Assembly: GCF_014202905.1 (NCBI RefSeq)
Contig: NZ_JACHHY010000018.1
Span: 54,032-118,031, forward strand
Source of the DNA: Chitinivorax tropicus
GTDB lineage: Bacteria > Pseudomonadota > Gammaproteobacteria > Burkholderiales > SCOH01
Length of the DNA stretch: 64,000 nt
Direction: 5' to 3'
Shown: positions 56,167 through 64,000 of the stretch, one piece after another
Numbering within the stretch: the first letter of the stretch is position 1
Layout: each line of letters starts with the position of its first letter
The notes under the pieces: generated by a model
What the model was told of the DNA's origin: nothing
The model's input: only the letters and a program-made list of their open reading frames with translations
The model's database searches: none
Made by a program: the position numbers and the translations under genes

Positions 56167-56380
56167 CATCTACGAGCAGTTTCGCCAGCTGATCCCCGCC
56201 CCGCCGCTGCAGGCGGGCACCGTGATCGATGTCGGCTCTGGCGTGGTCACTGTCGCATTACCCGGTGGTGGCCGAATTAAGGCGAGAGGCTCTGCGGCCC
56301 TTGGCCAGAAGGTGTTCGTCCGCGACGACGCCATCGAAGGCATCGCCCCCAGCCTGACGCTGGAAATCATCGAGATCTGA
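56159..56380 (+). CDS. Small phage tail-associated protein
   Basis: 73 residues from the ATG at 56159, overlapping the end of the tail gene by 8 nt. The sequence MHNIYEQFRQLIPAPPLQ then VIDVGSGVVTVALPGGGRI and ARGSAALGQKVFVRDDAIEG suggests an all-beta, OB-like domain. It is probably a baseplate accessory, as found after hub genes in related phages. Confidence 0.75.
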   Translation: MHNIYEQFRQLIPAPPLQAGTVIDVGSGVVTVALPGGGRIKARGSAALGQKVFVRDDAIEGIAPSLTLEIIEI

Positions 56381-56456
56381 AACCCAACTGATTCAACCCT
56401 GAGACCCGCCCTGATGCTCGCGCATCGGGCGGGTTTCGCATTTCTGGAGCACGCAA

Positions 56457-56747
56457 ATGAACGCACCGACTGTGACCGAGGGCATGGTGACCATGCCCAA
56501 GGACGAATTCGAAGAACTGCTGGAGCGCGTCGCCGAACGCGGCGCTCGCCACGCGCTGGCTGACGTGGGCCTCGATGGCGAAGACGCTGCCAGCGACATC
56601 CGCGAGCTGCGGGGCCTGTTGGAGGCCTTCAACACGGCCAAGCACACCGCGTGGCAGACGGTGGTCAAGGTGGTCACCACCGGCTTCCTGCTGGCGCTGG
56701 TCGCAGGCGCAGTCGTCAAGCTCAAGGTGTTCGGAGGTAGCCAATGA
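56457..56747 (+). CDS. Small phage membrane protein, DUF6127-like
   Basis: 96 residues. MPKDEFEELLERVAERGARH and LADVGLDGEDAASDIRELRG are followed by a C-terminal membrane helix (TTGFLLALVAGAVVKL). It recalls DUF6127, found before the lysis genes of related prophages. The family name is from memory and not certain. Confidence 0.7.
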   Translation: MNAPTVTEGMVTMPKDEFEELLERVAERGARHALADVGLDGEDAASDIRELRGLLEAFNTAKHTAWQTVVKVVTTGFLLALVAGAVVKLKVFGGSQ

Positions 56748-57220
56748 TCGAGACCTTGCTCGGTGGTCTCCTTGGAGGGGCCTTCCGCCTCGCACCCGAA
56801 CTGCTCAAGTGGCTCGACCGCCAAGGCGAGCGTGGTCACGAACTGACGATGCAAGACAAGGCGCTGGAGTTTGAAAAGTTGCGCGGCGCGCAGCGGATGG
56901 CCGAAATCGGTGCGAGCGCCGATGCGGCGTGGAACGTCGGGGCCATCGATGCGCTGCGCGAAGCCGTCCGCACCCAAGGCGAAAAGACCGGCGTGCGCTG
57001 GGCAGATGCCTTGTCGGTGAGCGTGCGACCGGTGATCACCTACTGGTTCATGGCCCTGTACTGCGCTGCCAAGACGGCGGCATTTGGGGCTGCTGTGACC
57101 GCTGGCGCTGGCTGGAAAACGGCCATCCTGCACGCCTGGACGGAAGCCGATCAGGCGCTGTGGGCTGGTGTGCTAAACTTCTGGTTCCTCGGACGCGTGT
57201 TCGACCGGGTGCGTTCGTGA
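56744..57220 (+). CDS. Holin-like phage protein
   Basis: 158 residues; its start overlaps the previous gene by 4 nt. A coiled region (LTMQDKALEFEKLRGAQRMA) precedes hydrophobic stretches (VITYWFMALYCAAKTAAFGA and LWAGVLNFWFLGRVF). Its place between the small membrane protein and lysozyme suggests a holin or holin helper, but the family is not one I can name. Confidence 0.65.
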   Translation: MIETLLGGLLGGAFRLAPELLKWLDRQGERGHELTMQDKALEFEKLRGAQRMAEIGASADAAWNVGAIDALREAVRTQGEKTGVRWADALSVSVRPVITYWFMALYCAAKTAAFGAAVTAGAGWKTAILHAWTEADQALWAGVLNFWFLGRVFDRVRS

Positions 57221-57672
57221 GCGAAGTGCCGAAAACGGCCATCGAGCTGGCCAAGCGCTTCGAGGGGTTCCATCGCGTGCCAAAGGCCGATCCTGGACGC
57301 GCGCACCCGTACATCTGCCCCGCAGGGTACTGGACGGTTGGCTATGGCCATCTGTGCGAGTCGACGCACCCGCCGATCACGGAGAGCGAAGCCGAGGTCT
57401 ATCTGGCCCGCGACCTGCAAACAGCGCTCGCCGCGACGCTGCGCTACTGCCCGGTGCTCGTCGCAGAACCCGAAGGCCGACTTTCGGCCATCGTGGACTT
57501 CACCTTCAATCTTGGCGCGGGGCGGCTGCAGACGTCGACGCTACGGCGGCGCATCAATCAGCGGGACTGGGAGGGCGCGGCACGTGAGTTGCTGCGCTGG
57601 GTCAATGGCGGGGGGAGGGTCTTGCCGGGGCTCGTGGCTCGCCGAACGTGCGAAGTGGCACTGTTGCGATAG
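57217..57672 (+). CDS. Phage lysozyme (glycoside hydrolase 24)
   Basis: 151 residues from a GTG that overlaps the holin-like gene in GTGA. The catalytic Glu lies in AKRFEGFHRVP and the active-site region continues YWTVGYGHLCES. The later SAIVDFTFNLGAGRLQTSTL and RWVNGGGRVLPGLVARR are typical of T4-type lysozymes. It breaks peptidoglycan at the end of phage growth. Confidence 0.92.
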   Translation: MSEVPKTAIELAKRFEGFHRVPKADPGRAHPYICPAGYWTVGYGHLCESTHPPITESEAEVYLARDLQTALAATLRYCPVLVAEPEGRLSAIVDFTFNLGAGRLQTSTLRRRINQRDWEGAARELLRWVNGGGRVLPGLVARRTCEVALLR

Positions 57673-57795
57673 GCGCAGGAATGGCGAGCCCGATGACGAA
57701 ACGACAACGTTGCATCGGGCAAACCTTTAATGATATCAGGCCTCGCCAGATGTCTGCATCCTCCGGTAAAATCACTGTTTAGAGGGGCTCAATCA

Positions 57796-58239
57796 ATGAC
57801 TGTTTTCACCATAGGCTACGAAGGACTGGACATCGACGCGTTCATGTCGCTGCTCGCTGAGCACGGCATCGAGACCGTCGTGGACATCCGCGAGCTGCCC
57901 CTGTCGCGCAAGCCCGGGTTTTCAAAGAAGGCGCTGGCCAGTGTCCTGAACCTTTCCGGCCTCGAGTACGTCCATATGGTCGCTCTGGGCTGCCCGAAGC
58001 TGGTGCGTGATCGCTACCGGGAAGACGGCAACTGGAAGCGCTATACCGACGGTTTCCTGAAGCACATCAAGACGCAGAAAGCGGCCATCGACGAGCTTGC
58101 GGAATTGGCTGCGTCGTCGAACTGCGCACTGCTCTGCTACGAGGCCGATTTCAATTTCTGCCACCGTTCGATGGTGGCCAACGCTGTTCGGGACGCCAGT
58201 GGTGCGGATGGTCGAGCACATCACGACGGCGGGCGCTAA
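57796..58239 (+). CDS. DUF488 protein
   Basis: 147 residues from the ATG at 57796 with an AGAGGGG ribosome site. FTIGYEGLDIDAFMSLLAEH, VVDIRELPLSRKPGFSKKAL and LCYEADFNFCHRSMVA, with the conserved CH pair, are DUF488 signatures. The biochemical role is not settled. It converges on the frameshifted gene at 58236 with a 4-nt overlap, and both lie beside the type III restriction locus. Confidence 0.9.
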   Translation: MTVFTIGYEGLDIDAFMSLLAEHGIETVVDIRELPLSRKPGFSKKALASVLNLSGLEYVHMVALGCPKLVRDRYREDGNWKRYTDGFLKHIKTQKAAIDELAELAASSNCALLCYEADFNFCHRSMVANAVRDASGADGRAHHDGGR

Positions 58240-59068
58240 AACAGCGAGCCCTGCCTCACTTCGACTGGCTTTCGCTTAGGCGGGTAGACCAAGCTGATGA
58301 TCAGCCACTGGTCTTGGAACCGGTGCTGGTTGCCCATCAGGAACATCAGGTCTTTGCCGCCGAGTTGCCCTTCGAGCTTGGCGCGAAACGGGGCCTCCCA
58401 ATCGACGCCGTGGTCGCGGCGGCAGTTCCAGAACAGCGCGCCAGCTTCCCAATCGACGATCTTGTGCTTGTGCTCCTTTTCGCCTTCCGGCGTGTCGCAC
58501 ACGTACCGGTAATGGAAGTCGAATGGCACCTTGCGAAGCTCCTTCACCTGCCGCTTCGCTTCGGCCTCAGAGAAAAGATCGCCTTGCATCTGTTCGCGCA
58601 TCAACTTCTCTTTTTCCTCGTCCGTCCATCCCTGGTGCCGCGCCTTCGTGATGTCGAGTCCGAGCAGCCTTTTGGGCCGCAGAGGAGCGCGATGGATAGC
58701 CCGTCGGCCAGACGTCCAGACTCGATGGCGTCGAAGCTGTCAAACGCGGGGATTTTGTCCAACCACTCCCACCGGCCGGTCCATTCCTTCTTTGTGTCGA
58801 TCAGGTCGCCACAGGTGATCGTGTCGACGTAGAGCTTGTGACTCTCGGGGCGGTGATCCTTGTTGGCCTTCTCGATCCGAACGTCGATCCACTGCCACTT
58901 CTTGAACTGCTGGCCTTCCTCGATCATTCGGAACGGCACTGGGTAGAGTCGGCGCATCGAACCGTCTTGGCTGATGCCTGCGACGCAGGACGTCTCAACG
59001 TACTGCGCGCTGGGTGACGGGTAAGTCTTCGCCAGGATCAGGATGCGCTCCATTCGCCCGAGTGCCAT
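58236..59068 (-). pseudogene. Frameshifted gene next to DUF488
   Basis: Two frames join into one protein of about 276 residues if two bases at 58680-58681 are skipped. The first frame (59068 to 58682) begins MALGRMERILILAKTYPSPS and reads to GLSIALL; the second then continues RPKRLLGLDITKARHQGW and ends KPVEVRQGSLF. Without the shift the first frame ends in an Arg/Ser-rich tail. I know no function for this family. The gene is broken unless the read-through is programmed or the shift is a sequencing error. Confidence 0.8.
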
Positions 59069-59110
59069 CGTCTTTCCCCCTTGTTCGTTTTCCGTTCGTT
59101 CGTGACCCTG

Positions 59111-62100
59111 CTACATCAGCACCCGGAACAACTTCTTCAAGTAGGCGCTGGCACCATCCTCCATGAACAACACGTTGCGGCTTTCCAGATCGGCCTTCTT
59201 TGTCGGGTCGCCCACGTTGAGCAGGTCGGCGAACTTCGTTGGCGAGAGGACAAAGGCATTCAAGACCAGCGGCGCTTCGCCCGCCTTGGCCTGCCCCGCC
59301 AGCGTCGTTTCCAAAGTCTTCACTTCCTTGTACAGCCCCAGCTTGGGGTGCGACAGGTCGAGATTGCGCAGACCCTTCGGATCGACAAAGGTCAGCCACT
59401 GCTTGCCGCTGGCATCGTCCACCAGCCACAGCAGGAAGTCCGGATAGAAGTTGCCCGCCAACGCGAAGCCCAGGCCTTTCTCTTCCCGATCAGCATTGCG
59501 CAGCAGATACAGACTGCGCGGGCCAATCGCATCCTTGCCTTCGCTGGAGTTGTAGAACGCCTCCAGATCGCGGACAAACTCCCATTCGCTCGGCGCGTCA
59601 AAGGCCAGCGGGCGCAGTTTCAGCGGCACCGCATCCTTGTCCTCCAATGCCAGCAGCGGGTAGTACAAGTGGCGGTCGAAGCTGATGGCGACCATGTGTG
59701 GTGCATTCCATTTGCTGGCCTCTCCGATCTTGCCGTCCGCCACCAGCTTCTTCAGCACTTCCAGCTTCGCCTGATACTCCAGACCGTCGTCGCTGTTCTC
59801 GATCTCGAACTGGTACAGCTTGAGCATCGACCCGTGATCTTCATCGATGTGGGTGATGTCGTAGAACTGGCCTTCGTAGCCCGTCTTCAGGGCCTTGTAG
59901 AAGCGGTCGGTGTAGTCCGTCAGCAGTCGAAGCAGGATGTCTTCCTGCTTGCGGATGTCAGCGAAGGTCGTCACGTTCAGTTCCGCCGCCGGGATGAACA
60001 GCGTGTACCAATCCTGCGTGCCCGCACAGAAGTCGATCAGCTTCTGCCGTTCCAACCGCAGGTTGCTCCAGCTGCGCTGCAACTTGTAATCCTGCAACGC
60101 CAGATAGATGCGATCCCAATTGAAAGCCGGGAACAGCGTCTGATTCAGCTTGCCCTTGTTGCGGGCTTCCGTCGTGGGGGTTGTGGCCTTATCTTTGCTG
60201 GACAGCGCTTCGACACGCGGGTACACGTCGAGTACCAGATGGGGGGGCTTGATCTTGCCCTGGAACTGCGTGGGTATTTCGTACAGCCACGGAAAGTGCG
60301 TGCGCTTGAACCCGAGTTTCTGGTTGTCCTTGTAGCCATCCTTCAGCGCCAAGGTCTTGAGTTTGCCTTTGGGCAGGTTGGCCCGCGTTGGGAAGTCCAG
60401 CTCCAGCACTTCGTCACTGGGCGTGATGCCTTCCTCGCTCAGGTAGTCTTTGAACGCGGCCATGTAGCTGGCGCGCACGCCGAAGATGTTCAGCGCCTCC
60501 AGCTTGTCCAGATGCACGCCCTTGGGCCGGTCCTGCGGCAAGGTACGCTTGAGCGAGAAGCCCTTGCCCTTGAGGCGGACTCCGCGTCCAAACAACTGGA
60601 TGATCTGCGAGCCTTCACCCTGACCCATGTTCAGCAGGCCCATCGTGGACACGCGCCAACTGCTCCAGCCTTCCGTGAATTTGCGCGAGCCGATCAGCAC
60701 GTTGAGGCGGCTGTCCTTGTTGTTCAGGGTGCCGAACAGCGCGCCGCCAAAGTCGTCACGTTCGCTATCGAAAGCCTCCACGTCCTCCGCCATCCCGAAG
60801 AAGCCCGCATCGTCGCCGATGTTGATGAGGCCGAAGGGCTCTGCATCGCCCACGCGCAACGCCAGCTCACCCTTGCTGCTCTTGATGTTGACCAGTTTCA
60901 AGCGCTGGCGGGCCGAGGCATTGAACACTCGCAGCAGGATGTCGGCGTACAGATCATCCACGCGACCGCCGAAGCCCATCAGGGGCGTGAAACGCCCGCT
61001 AAAGATGTTGTTGCCCTTGGCGTCCAAAATCTGCGCCTTGTCCGCAATCAGGTCGGTCAGCCAGCTCTTGATCTGCGCTTCGCTGTTCAGGAAGTCGGCG
61101 AGAAAGTTCACCACTTCCAGGATGTCCGACTCCTCGCCTGAAACGGTGTTGCCCACGAACACCCACAGCGGCTTTTCGATGTTGAAGTCGCCAAGCGCCG
61201 AGCGGTGCGTGCTCCACAGCCAAAGCTGCTGGTAGTAGGACAGCAAACAGGCGGTGAAATACTTGCGCGCGTTGTCCGCCTGCTCGTAGGCCTCGCCATT
61301 CATGTTGAGGATCAGCGACTCTTTGCCGTAGCCGTCCTCATAGAAGAACTTGTACGAGTAATCGAAGAGGATGCACTTTGCGTAAATCTCGCGCGTAGCG
61401 GTGATGCGCGCACGGCGCTTGTCCTCAGCGGTCAGCACGAGTTGCGCCTTCTGTCCGTCGTCCAGGCTGCGCAGACTGGTGGTGTTGAACAGCATCTTGG
61501 CGCGCTTTTTCTGGATGTCTTCTTCCGCCGTCGCCACGGTCATGCCCTTAGCCACTGCCTGCCCAAATGTGGCCGAGTACTCGAAGGCAAAACCACCTCG
61601 CACCAGCGCATCGCGCCGCGCCATCCACGCGCCCGCCGCTGTGCCCGTACCACGGTGGCCTTCGTCCACCAGCACCAGGTTGTTGCCCTCGAAGGCATCC
61701 ACGGCGACGGTCTTGTCCCCCATCTCATCGCCCAGCTTGTTGATGTCGATGATTTCGATAGTGCCGCGCGCGGGTGACTGGGCCTTGTTGAAGAACTGCG
61801 AGAACCCGAAGCCGGACAGGTGCAGCTCCTCCAGATGCTGACGACTCAACCCTTCGTTGGGAGTGAGCAGGACGATCTTGCTCGGGTAGTGATCGCTGCG
61901 CCCCGCCTGGAAGTAGTGCAGGTACTGGCGGATGTTGACGTGCAGCAGCAGTGTCTTGCCGCTGCCGGTGGCATTCCAAAAGGCGATCTTGTTCAGGTCG
62001 TCCGCTTCGAAATCGCGGAACTGTTCCGCGCCCGTCTCGGCGCGGTAGCGCGTCATTTCCTCGTTCAGGCCATCGAGCAAGTCCTGACGGTGGTTGAAGT

Positions 62101-62506
62101 ACCAGTCCAGATACAGCTCGGTGAACAGCAGCGATAGGTACTGAAAGTACTTCATCTGCAGTTCGTGGCCTTCCAGCTTGTTGCGATGGGCGGTGATGGC
62201 CTGCCAGTGGGTGACGACGTTCAAGTCGTAGCGCCGCAGGTCGGCCTCGGGCACCTTGTTGGGATCGAACAAGCCTCGGATCAGTTCGTGGAAGAACTTG
62301 GTCTGGCCGTCCTCGTCGATGCCTTCGAAGCGGTCATCGCCCAAGCGCATCTTGAGTGCCGCCAGCGTGCCACCCTGAAAGAAACCCAGCACCCAGCGGT
62401 TGAGCACCAATTCTTGATGGAAGCTGCGCTTCTTGCCGCCTCGACTGGAACCGGTTGCGCCGCTTGCGCCCGAACCGGCGACAGGTGTCTTGCGTGGACG
62501 TGCCAT
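59111..62506 (-). CDS. Type III restriction enzyme, Res subunit
   Basis: 1131 residues. The DEAD-type translocase has Walker A at 179-185 (ATGSGKT) and DEGHRG at 281-286; helicase motif VI-like FGRGVRLKGKGFS follows much later. The C-terminal third should hold the nuclease (FYPDFLLWLVDDASGKQW and LTFVDPKGLRNLD carry the likely catalytic Asp and Lys). Res cuts only in complex with Mod. The start overlaps the mod stop in TGATG. The frame is complete. Confidence 0.92.
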   Translation of the reverse strand: MARPRKTPVAGSGASGATGSSRGGKKRSFHQELVLNRWVLGFFQGGTLAALKMRLGDDRFEGIDEDGQTKFFHELIRGLFDPNKVPEADLRRYDLNVVTHWQAITAHRNKLEGHELQMKYFQYLSLLFTELYLDWYFNHRQDLLDGLNEEMTRYRAETGAEQFRDFEADDLNKIAFWNATGSGKTLLLHVNIRQYLHYFQAGRSDHYPSKIVLLTPNEGLSRQHLEELHLSGFGFSQFFNKAQSPARGTIEIIDINKLGDEMGDKTVAVDAFEGNNLVLVDEGHRGTGTAAGAWMARRDALVRGGFAFEYSATFGQAVAKGMTVATAEEDIQKKRAKMLFNTTSLRSLDDGQKAQLVLTAEDKRRARITATREIYAKCILFDYSYKFFYEDGYGKESLILNMNGEAYEQADNARKYFTACLLSYYQQLWLWSTHRSALGDFNIEKPLWVFVGNTVSGEESDILEVVNFLADFLNSEAQIKSWLTDLIADKAQILDAKGNNIFSGRFTPLMGFGGRVDDLYADILLRVFNASARQRLKLVNIKSSKGELALRVGDAEPFGLINIGDDAGFFGMAEDVEAFDSERDDFGGALFGTLNNKDSRLNVLIGSRKFTEGWSSWRVSTMGLLNMGQGEGSQIIQLFGRGVRLKGKGFSLKRTLPQDRPKGVHLDKLEALNIFGVRASYMAAFKDYLSEEGITPSDEVLELDFPTRANLPKGKLKTLALKDGYKDNQKLGFKRTHFPWLYEIPTQFQGKIKPPHLVLDVYPRVEALSSKDKATTPTTEARNKGKLNQTLFPAFNWDRIYLALQDYKLQRSWSNLRLERQKLIDFCAGTQDWYTLFIPAAELNVTTFADIRKQEDILLRLLTDYTDRFYKALKTGYEGQFYDITHIDEDHGSMLKLYQFEIENSDDGLEYQAKLEVLKKLVADGKIGEASKWNAPHMVAISFDRHLYYPLLALEDKDAVPLKLRPLAFDAPSEWEFVRDLEAFYNSSEGKDAIGPRSLYLLRNADREEKGLGFALAGNFYPDFLLWLVDDASGKQWLTFVDPKGLRNLDLSHPKLGLYKEVKTLETTLAGQAKAGEAPLVLNAFVLSPTKFADLLNVGDPTKKADLESRNVLFMEDGASAYLKKLFRVLM

Positions 62507-63906
62507 CAGATGTCCTCCACGGAGAACATGCGCTCCAGAAACTCCGGCTCGATCTGGCGCAGCTTGAGCACTCGGGTGGCACCGCCTTCCTCGGCCGTCT
62601 GAGTCAGCACGGTGGGAATGTTGTGGTCGCCATTGATGTAGACCACGTCGAACTCGTTATCCGCCGGGTTTATGGCGAGCTTGTCGCACAGCTTGGCGAC
62701 ACCTTCATAGTCCAGCGCCTCACAGTCGCGCCATAGCACGAGGCAGTTCTCACCGCTGGGAAGCGTGCCGGTGACGGTGACGAAACCGCGCGCAGGCTGC
62801 ATGTCGATGTGCTTGACCCGCAGGCCAATCAGGTAATTGAAGGTTTCAACCAGATCGATCTTGCGTGGCTCGAAGGCGCCCGCCGAATCCAGGGCAACAT
62901 TGAGGGTGTAGTCGAAGGGTTTCTTGAAGTCTTCCACCGACAGCAGCGAGTCACGGCTTTCAACGTCCAGCAGGTAGTTGAGCAGGTAGTCGTCCTTGGC
63001 CTGCTGCGGCAGCGTGTTCAGTAAATCGCCTTGCGCGGTCGTGCGGCCCAGTTGTAGGTTGTTTAGGGTGTCTTCGTAGCTTTCGAGCTTGATGACTTTC
63101 AAGCAGTAAGAAATGCCGGTTTCGGGAGTAATTGGCTTGCCATCCTTCCACTGAGCGGCGTAGACGGCCTTAATAGTTCTCGGCTTGGTCACGGTCTCGA
63201 AATACTCTCCTTGTTCGACAAGGATGAATCCGAGCTTTGGACTCGAACCTGCGGCCAGAGCCTCGCGTCGCAACTCGATCACGGCATGGGCCGTAGTACC
63301 GCTGCCACCGAAATAGTCGAGCACCACGTCCTCTTCCTCAGCTTTAGTCGCCAAGGAAATGCATTTTTTTACCAAGTTGATTGATTTCGGAAAATCAAAG
63401 CGTTTTTCTCCGAGCATGTCGATCAGAAGGCTATTGCCATAATTGCCCGCATCGAACTCACCGCCGCTCCAGACTGTCTTGGGCACGGTCTGTTCATGAG
63501 TAACAAAGAGGTCCCAGTCGTCTCCAACCTTGAGCGCCGCAATGCGGTCGAGATTCTGGCGGATTGAGTCAAGCCCAAAATTCCAGCGCCGTTCGACTCC
63601 ATCTTGGTCAATCGGCCAGACTTCAGTGCGTCCATCAGGCAAATGGACGTTCTTACCCGAAGGATGAAAGTCTTCATCCGGCACTGTGCCGATATCGACA
63701 ACCTGACCGTTCGTTACATAGATAGGATAAAACGACAGCCGCCGGTCAATCCGACGGGAATTTTCTCCCCATCGGCGCATCTTGCGTGGTGTGTCGTTTT
63801 TTTCCAGCGTTCTGGCGACACTTGATAGCCCGTCGCGAGTTAGAAACAGTGCGTATTCGTGGGTGCGATTGAAATTTTTGGTGATGGATCCCTTCGGGTT
63901 ATGCAC
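62506..63906 (-). pseudogene. Type III DNA methyltransferase (Mod), 3' remnant
   Basis: The frame of about 466 residues has the AdoMet-binding motif DYFGGSGTTAHAVI (near residue 208 of the open frame) and the central and C-terminal parts of a beta-class Mod. The catalytic DPPY motif, which comes first in this class, is absent. The native sequence seems to begin at HNPKGSITKNFNR; the bases above about 63906 change to what looks like IS sequence, and all three frames stop within 70 bases. The gene has therefore lost about 200 N-terminal residues. Confidence 0.75.
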
Positions 63907-64000
63907 TGACCTTTCCCCACCACGGTATACCAAGAATTAGTTAGCATGGAGGGCGATAGGAGCTCACATGCGCAAGGCGAGATTCAACGAAGTCCAGATC
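63907..64000 (+). mobile_element. Left end of a probable IS3-family element
   Basis: The mod frame is cut where the sequence changes to TGACCTTTCCCC, which starts with the TG usual for IS3-family ends. About 60 nt further an IS3-like orfA begins. The rest of the element and its target duplication lie outside the window. Confidence 0.55.
63968..64000 (+). CDS. IS3-family transposase OrfA, first 11 residues
   Basis: A ribosome site (GGAG) precedes ATG and the start MRKARFNEVQI, which matches the very common beginning of IS3-family OrfA proteins. Only 11 codons are visible before the window ends. Confidence 0.55.
   Translation, partial: MRKARFNEVQI

Larger units (their letters stand above)
46134..64000. 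mobile_element. Composite mobile region downstream of ssrA
   Basis: The region carries a serine recombinase operon, an HTH-PIN operon, a cut-down phage tail/lysis segment, DUF488, a type III restriction locus and an IS end. Protein composition shifts to more Ala/Arg/Gly-rich, GC-rich coding compared with the host genes. Broken genes at 53211, 53749, 58236 and 62506 indicate decay. The right boundary is outside the window. Confidence 0.65.

Noticed and set aside
54391..56169. 592-codon minus-strand frame opposite the tail protein gene
   Set aside because: The plus-strand frame has overlapping neighbours and phage tail features; the minus frame is Arg/His-rich shadow sequence in GC-rich DNA.
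59081..61141. 686-codon plus-strand frame opposite res
   Set aside because: The minus strand encodes Res with clear helicase motifs; the plus frame has no recognisable domain.
46134..64000. CRISPR array or second ssrA fragment in the mobile region
   Set aside because: No regular repeat-spacer pattern and no repeat of the ssrA 3' end was seen within the window.

Overview
The window looks like a chromosome segment of a betaproteobacterium, probably Neisseriales-like. The tmRNA at 45773-46133 encodes the tag ANDETYALAA, a form I associate with that group, and the housekeeping genes fit it: narGHJI with a linked PPIase, DUF3579, the mtaD-ubiG-gph order, and the dnaX-ybaB-recR cluster. I cannot fix the genus from sequence alone. 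Most host genes lie on the minus strand.

Layout of the host part. 1-5801 is the distal part of an exopolysaccharide/exosortase locus (epsD-epsE-epsF-epsG-xrtB-epsI, all minus) preceded by a gene for a PEP-CTERM protein, the kind of substrate an exosortase processes. An AT-rich non-coding stretch separates it from a class II amidotransferase (6733-7560). 7584-15503 is the respiratory nitrate reductase operon narGHJI with a parvulin-type PPIase and a small unknown protein. 15871-18334 holds an acidic unknown protein, an exported metallo-beta-lactamase-fold hydrolase and a 5'-nucleotidase. 18681-22163 carries DUF2788, argG, a CHMI-like tautomerase, a VOC protein and argF. 22666-26438 has two tandem TPR-GGDEF paralogues. 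26728-31157 holds DUF3579, a ParA ATPase, recR, an NTF2-like gene, ybaB and dnaX, followed by tRNA-Ser(GGA). 31557-38562 is a complete RND tripartite efflux operon with a divergent TetR repressor and an AcrR-like operator. 38545-45693 contains a P-type ATPase, mtaD, ubiG, gph and a third GGDEF protein. The tmRNA gene (ssrA) ends the host part.

From the 3' end of ssrA to the window edge lies a composite mobile region. First comes a translationally coupled operon of a small ORF, DUF2924, a large serine recombinase and two paralogous helix-turn-helix proteins. Next is a tight minus-strand operon of an HTH protein, a PIN-domain protein and a 748-residue protein I do not recognise. A phage segment follows (tail hub protein, small proteins, holin-like protein, lysozyme). 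It begins abruptly inside a truncated small gene and carries one gene with an amber stop. Last come a DUF488 gene, a frameshifted partner gene, and a type III restriction-modification locus with an intact Res but a Mod that has lost its catalytic 5' part to what looks like an IS3-family insertion at the right edge of the window.

The region most worth a second look is 46.4-52.7 kb: the recombinase operon with its HTH pair and the HTH-PIN-748 aa operon. The rest of the mobile region shows decay (amber, frameshift, truncation, deletion junction), so it is probably no longer able to move as a phage.
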